From Lyngbya sp. HA4199-MV5 (GTDB lineage Bacteria > Cyanobacteriota > Cyanobacteriia > Leptolyngbyales > Leptolyngbyaceae), in the NCBI GenBank assembly GCA_019359375.1, contig JAHHHL010000061.1, forward strand, positions 1-32,969: 32,969 nt of DNA. The letters run 5' to 3'. Of the stretch, positions 31,433 through 32,969 are shown piece after piece; position 1 is the first letter of the stretch, and every line of letters starts with the position of its first letter. The notes below the pieces were generated by a model. That model searched no databases and was not told the DNA's origin. It saw only the letters and a program-made list of their open reading frames with translations. A program made the position numbers and the translations under genes.

Positions 31433-32773
31433 ATGGCTGTCGATTCTGCTGTCTTGGATGATATTTTTAATGCGCTTGAACCGTACAAACCGTTAGAAGC
31501 AAACAGTCCAGCGTATGTGGATTGTGATGCAGTGCGCGGCGATGGCGATATTTTGGATGACCTGGGTAAGCGTATTCGTCGATCGCGCGAGATGACCTAC
31601 CAACTCTACTCCGGGCATCGCGGCGGCGGGAAATCGACGGAACTGCTGCGGCTGAAAGGGAACCTGGAAACAGAGAGTTGCTTCGTGGTTTACTTCTCGG
31701 CGATTGAAGAAGATGTCAAAAGCGGCGACATTGAATATACCGACATTTTGCTGGCGTGTACGTCTCACTTATTGGCAGCACTCAACGAGATTGGTAACGC
31801 CCAACCGCTGCAAGAGTGGCTGAAAGAGCGCTGGGACGAGCTGAAGGATCTGGCGCAAACAAAGGTGACACTGGACGGTCTGAGTGTGAAGGTTGCCGTT
31901 GCAAAGTTTGCCGAACTCACTGCGAATCTGCGGACGGAGCCAGCGCTACGATCGCAGATTCGTGAAAAGATCAATCCCCATACGCCCACGCTGATCAAGG
32001 CATTGAACGAGTTCATTCGGGATGCCAAGACGAAGCTACCAGAGGGGAAAACCAAGCTGGTGCTGATGGTGGATAACCTGGATCGGATTGCGCCCATTTA
32101 CGATGACCGGAGCGGGCGGAGCAACCATGAGGAGATTTTCATCGATCGCAGTGAGCAGTTGAAAGCGCTGGACTGCCACATCATTTACACCATTCCTTTT
32201 GCCATCCTGTTCTCGAAGTGGGCAAACGACCTCAACCAGAACTACAACGATTCCAAGATTCTGCCGATGATTATGGTGCGATCGCCCAACGGTGAGATTC
32301 ACGCACCCGGAGTTGCAACGATCAAAGAGATTCTGGCGCAGCGCATCAAGCCCTTTGCGGCTGCTTTAGACCTGAACACTGAGATATTTGAATCGGCGGC
32401 AACGTTAGAGCGGCTGTGTTTGATGAGCGGTGGGCATGTACGGGGCTTGCTGCGGCTGGCGCAGGAGGCAGTGAACCGTACCGACACCCTCCCCATTTCA
32501 GCAAAAGCCGTGCAGCGGGCGATCACAGAAGAGCGCGATAGCTACCGACGCGCCGTAGAAGAACACCAGTGGGAGCTGCTGGCAGCCGTTTCTCGCGACA
32601 AGCAAATTCAGCACGATCCGCAGCACCGAAGCTTGTTGTTTAGCCTTTGCCTGCTGGAGTATAGCTATCTGGATGAGCAGGGCGAAAAACAGACCTGGCA
32701 TGATGTGCATCCGCTGATTGAAGCCATTCCCCAGTTCAAAGCTGCCCAAGATAAGGGATCTGCCAACAAATAA
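31433..32773 (+). CDS. P-loop ATPase (AAA/STAND-like), function unknown
   Basis: A 446-residue ATPase with Walker A GHRGGGKST (61-69) and Walker B KLVLMVDNLDR with D214. The order (P-loop, a helical insert ~100-200, Walker B, a sensor-like HIIYTIPFAIL, then helical GGHVRGLLRLAQEA) resembles AAA-type and Orc1/Cdc6-like bacterial ATPases that often occur in accessory regions. There is no membrane segment or recognisable effector domain. The ATG follows TCCAACTCT with no clear Shine-Dalgarno. The gene after it lies beyond the window, so no partner can be named. It may act in defence or DNA metabolism, but this is open. Confidence 0.65.
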   Translation: MAVDSAVLDDIFNALEPYKPLEANSPAYVDCDAVRGDGDILDDLGKRIRRSREMTYQLYSGHRGGGKSTELLRLKGNLETESCFVVYFSAIEEDVKSGDIEYTDILLACTSHLLAALNEIGNAQPLQEWLKERWDELKDLAQTKVTLDGLSVKVAVAKFAELTANLRTEPALRSQIREKINPHTPTLIKALNEFIRDAKTKLPEGKTKLVLMVDNLDRIAPIYDDRSGRSNHEEIFIDRSEQLKALDCHIIYTIPFAILFSKWANDLNQNYNDSKILPMIMVRSPNGEIHAPGVATIKEILAQRIKPFAAALDLNTEIFESAATLERLCLMSGGHVRGLLRLAQEAVNRTDTLPISAKAVQRAITEERDSYRRAVEEHQWELLAAVSRDKQIQHDPQHRSLLFSLCLLEYSYLDEQGEKQTWHDVHPLIEAIPQFKAAQDKGSANK

Positions 32774-32969
32774 AATCCCGGCTCGAAGGAGGTAGATGGG
32801 TGGATGAGTCGATGAGCAGTGGGACGTTATTTTCTGGCAAGCCCCTAAGCTCGACTTTAGCCATTTGGAGGAAGAGGGACAAGGTATAGAAGAATGGGGT
32901 GAGCGGAACAAAGTCCATCTCACCCCTGAAAAGTTGTGTTTACTATACCAGAACCCACTGCGGCAATCT
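32774..32969. other. Right-edge region without recognisable feature
   Basis: These last 196 bases hold no credible ORF or repeat. Short open frames on the minus strand have no coding pattern. Confidence 0.4.

Noticed and set aside
32736-32918. 60-codon minus-strand ORF at the right edge
   Set aside because: No coding pattern, and it overlaps the end of the P-loop ATPase gene.

Overview
This window is chromosomal DNA from a cyanobacterium, probably a filamentous or Leptolyngbya/Oscillatoria-like lineage. The HIP1 octamer GCGATCGC and its core occur throughout. There are cyanobacterial marker genes (gamma-tocopherol methyltransferase, CrtW beta-carotene ketolase, a phosphoribulokinase-family protein, NDH-SelD fusion, DnaX with an intein), and most intergenic gaps hold the heptameric tandem repeats (STRRs, e.g. 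CTGCCTC, GGGATGA, GGCTAAA) typical of this phylum.

Layout. 1-6.4 kb: a gene tail, tocopherol methyltransferase, an excalibur-type secreted protein, a DUF4058 protein, a GH13 amylase-family enzyme, a small ParA ATPase with a coiled-coil candidate partner, and a ROK/polyphosphate-glucokinase-like kinase. 6.6-10 kb: tRNA-Ser(UGA), a divergent phosphoribulokinase paralogue, ComB, and small unknown genes. 10.3-14.6 kb (minus strand): a PhnD-PhnC-PhnE type ABC transporter with a fused double permease, followed by a TIGR04283-type glycosyltransferase. 15-17.2 kb: an AT-rich accessory insert (Mrr-like nuclease, a toxin-antitoxin pair) and a PPC-domain protein. 17.3-20.9 kb (minus strand): selenium genes, tRNA 2-selenouridine synthase and an oxidoreductase-SelD fusion. 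21-25.2 kb: a small conserved protein, RNase HI, CrtW and an ABC-2 exporter. 25.2-28.5 kb: dnaX. 28.7-32.8 kb: glucokinase, a TPR protein, a decayed 21-bp heptad-repeat array and a P-loop ATPase.

The most striking locus is dnaX. Its intein sits at the Walker B site. The splicing blocks are in the dnaX frame, but an apparently intact 331-residue LAGLIDADG homing endonuclease lies in a different (-1) frame inside the intein. It has its own ATG and stop, while the splicing frame stays open across the same ~306 codons. This is a gene nested out of frame inside an intein, not the usual in-frame fusion.

A second original signal is a ~125-bp element with terminal inverted repeats, present three times. 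It is flanked by TA, and each copy lies at or 2 bp after a stop codon; in two copies the flanking TA is part of the stop codon itself. A third is a 21-bp array of exactly 17 units that encodes coiled-coil heptads interrupted by CAA-to-TAA stops. STRR heptamers have also been incorporated in frame into SelD and DnaX linkers.

All assignments rest on reading motifs and overall family resemblance. No database search was run.
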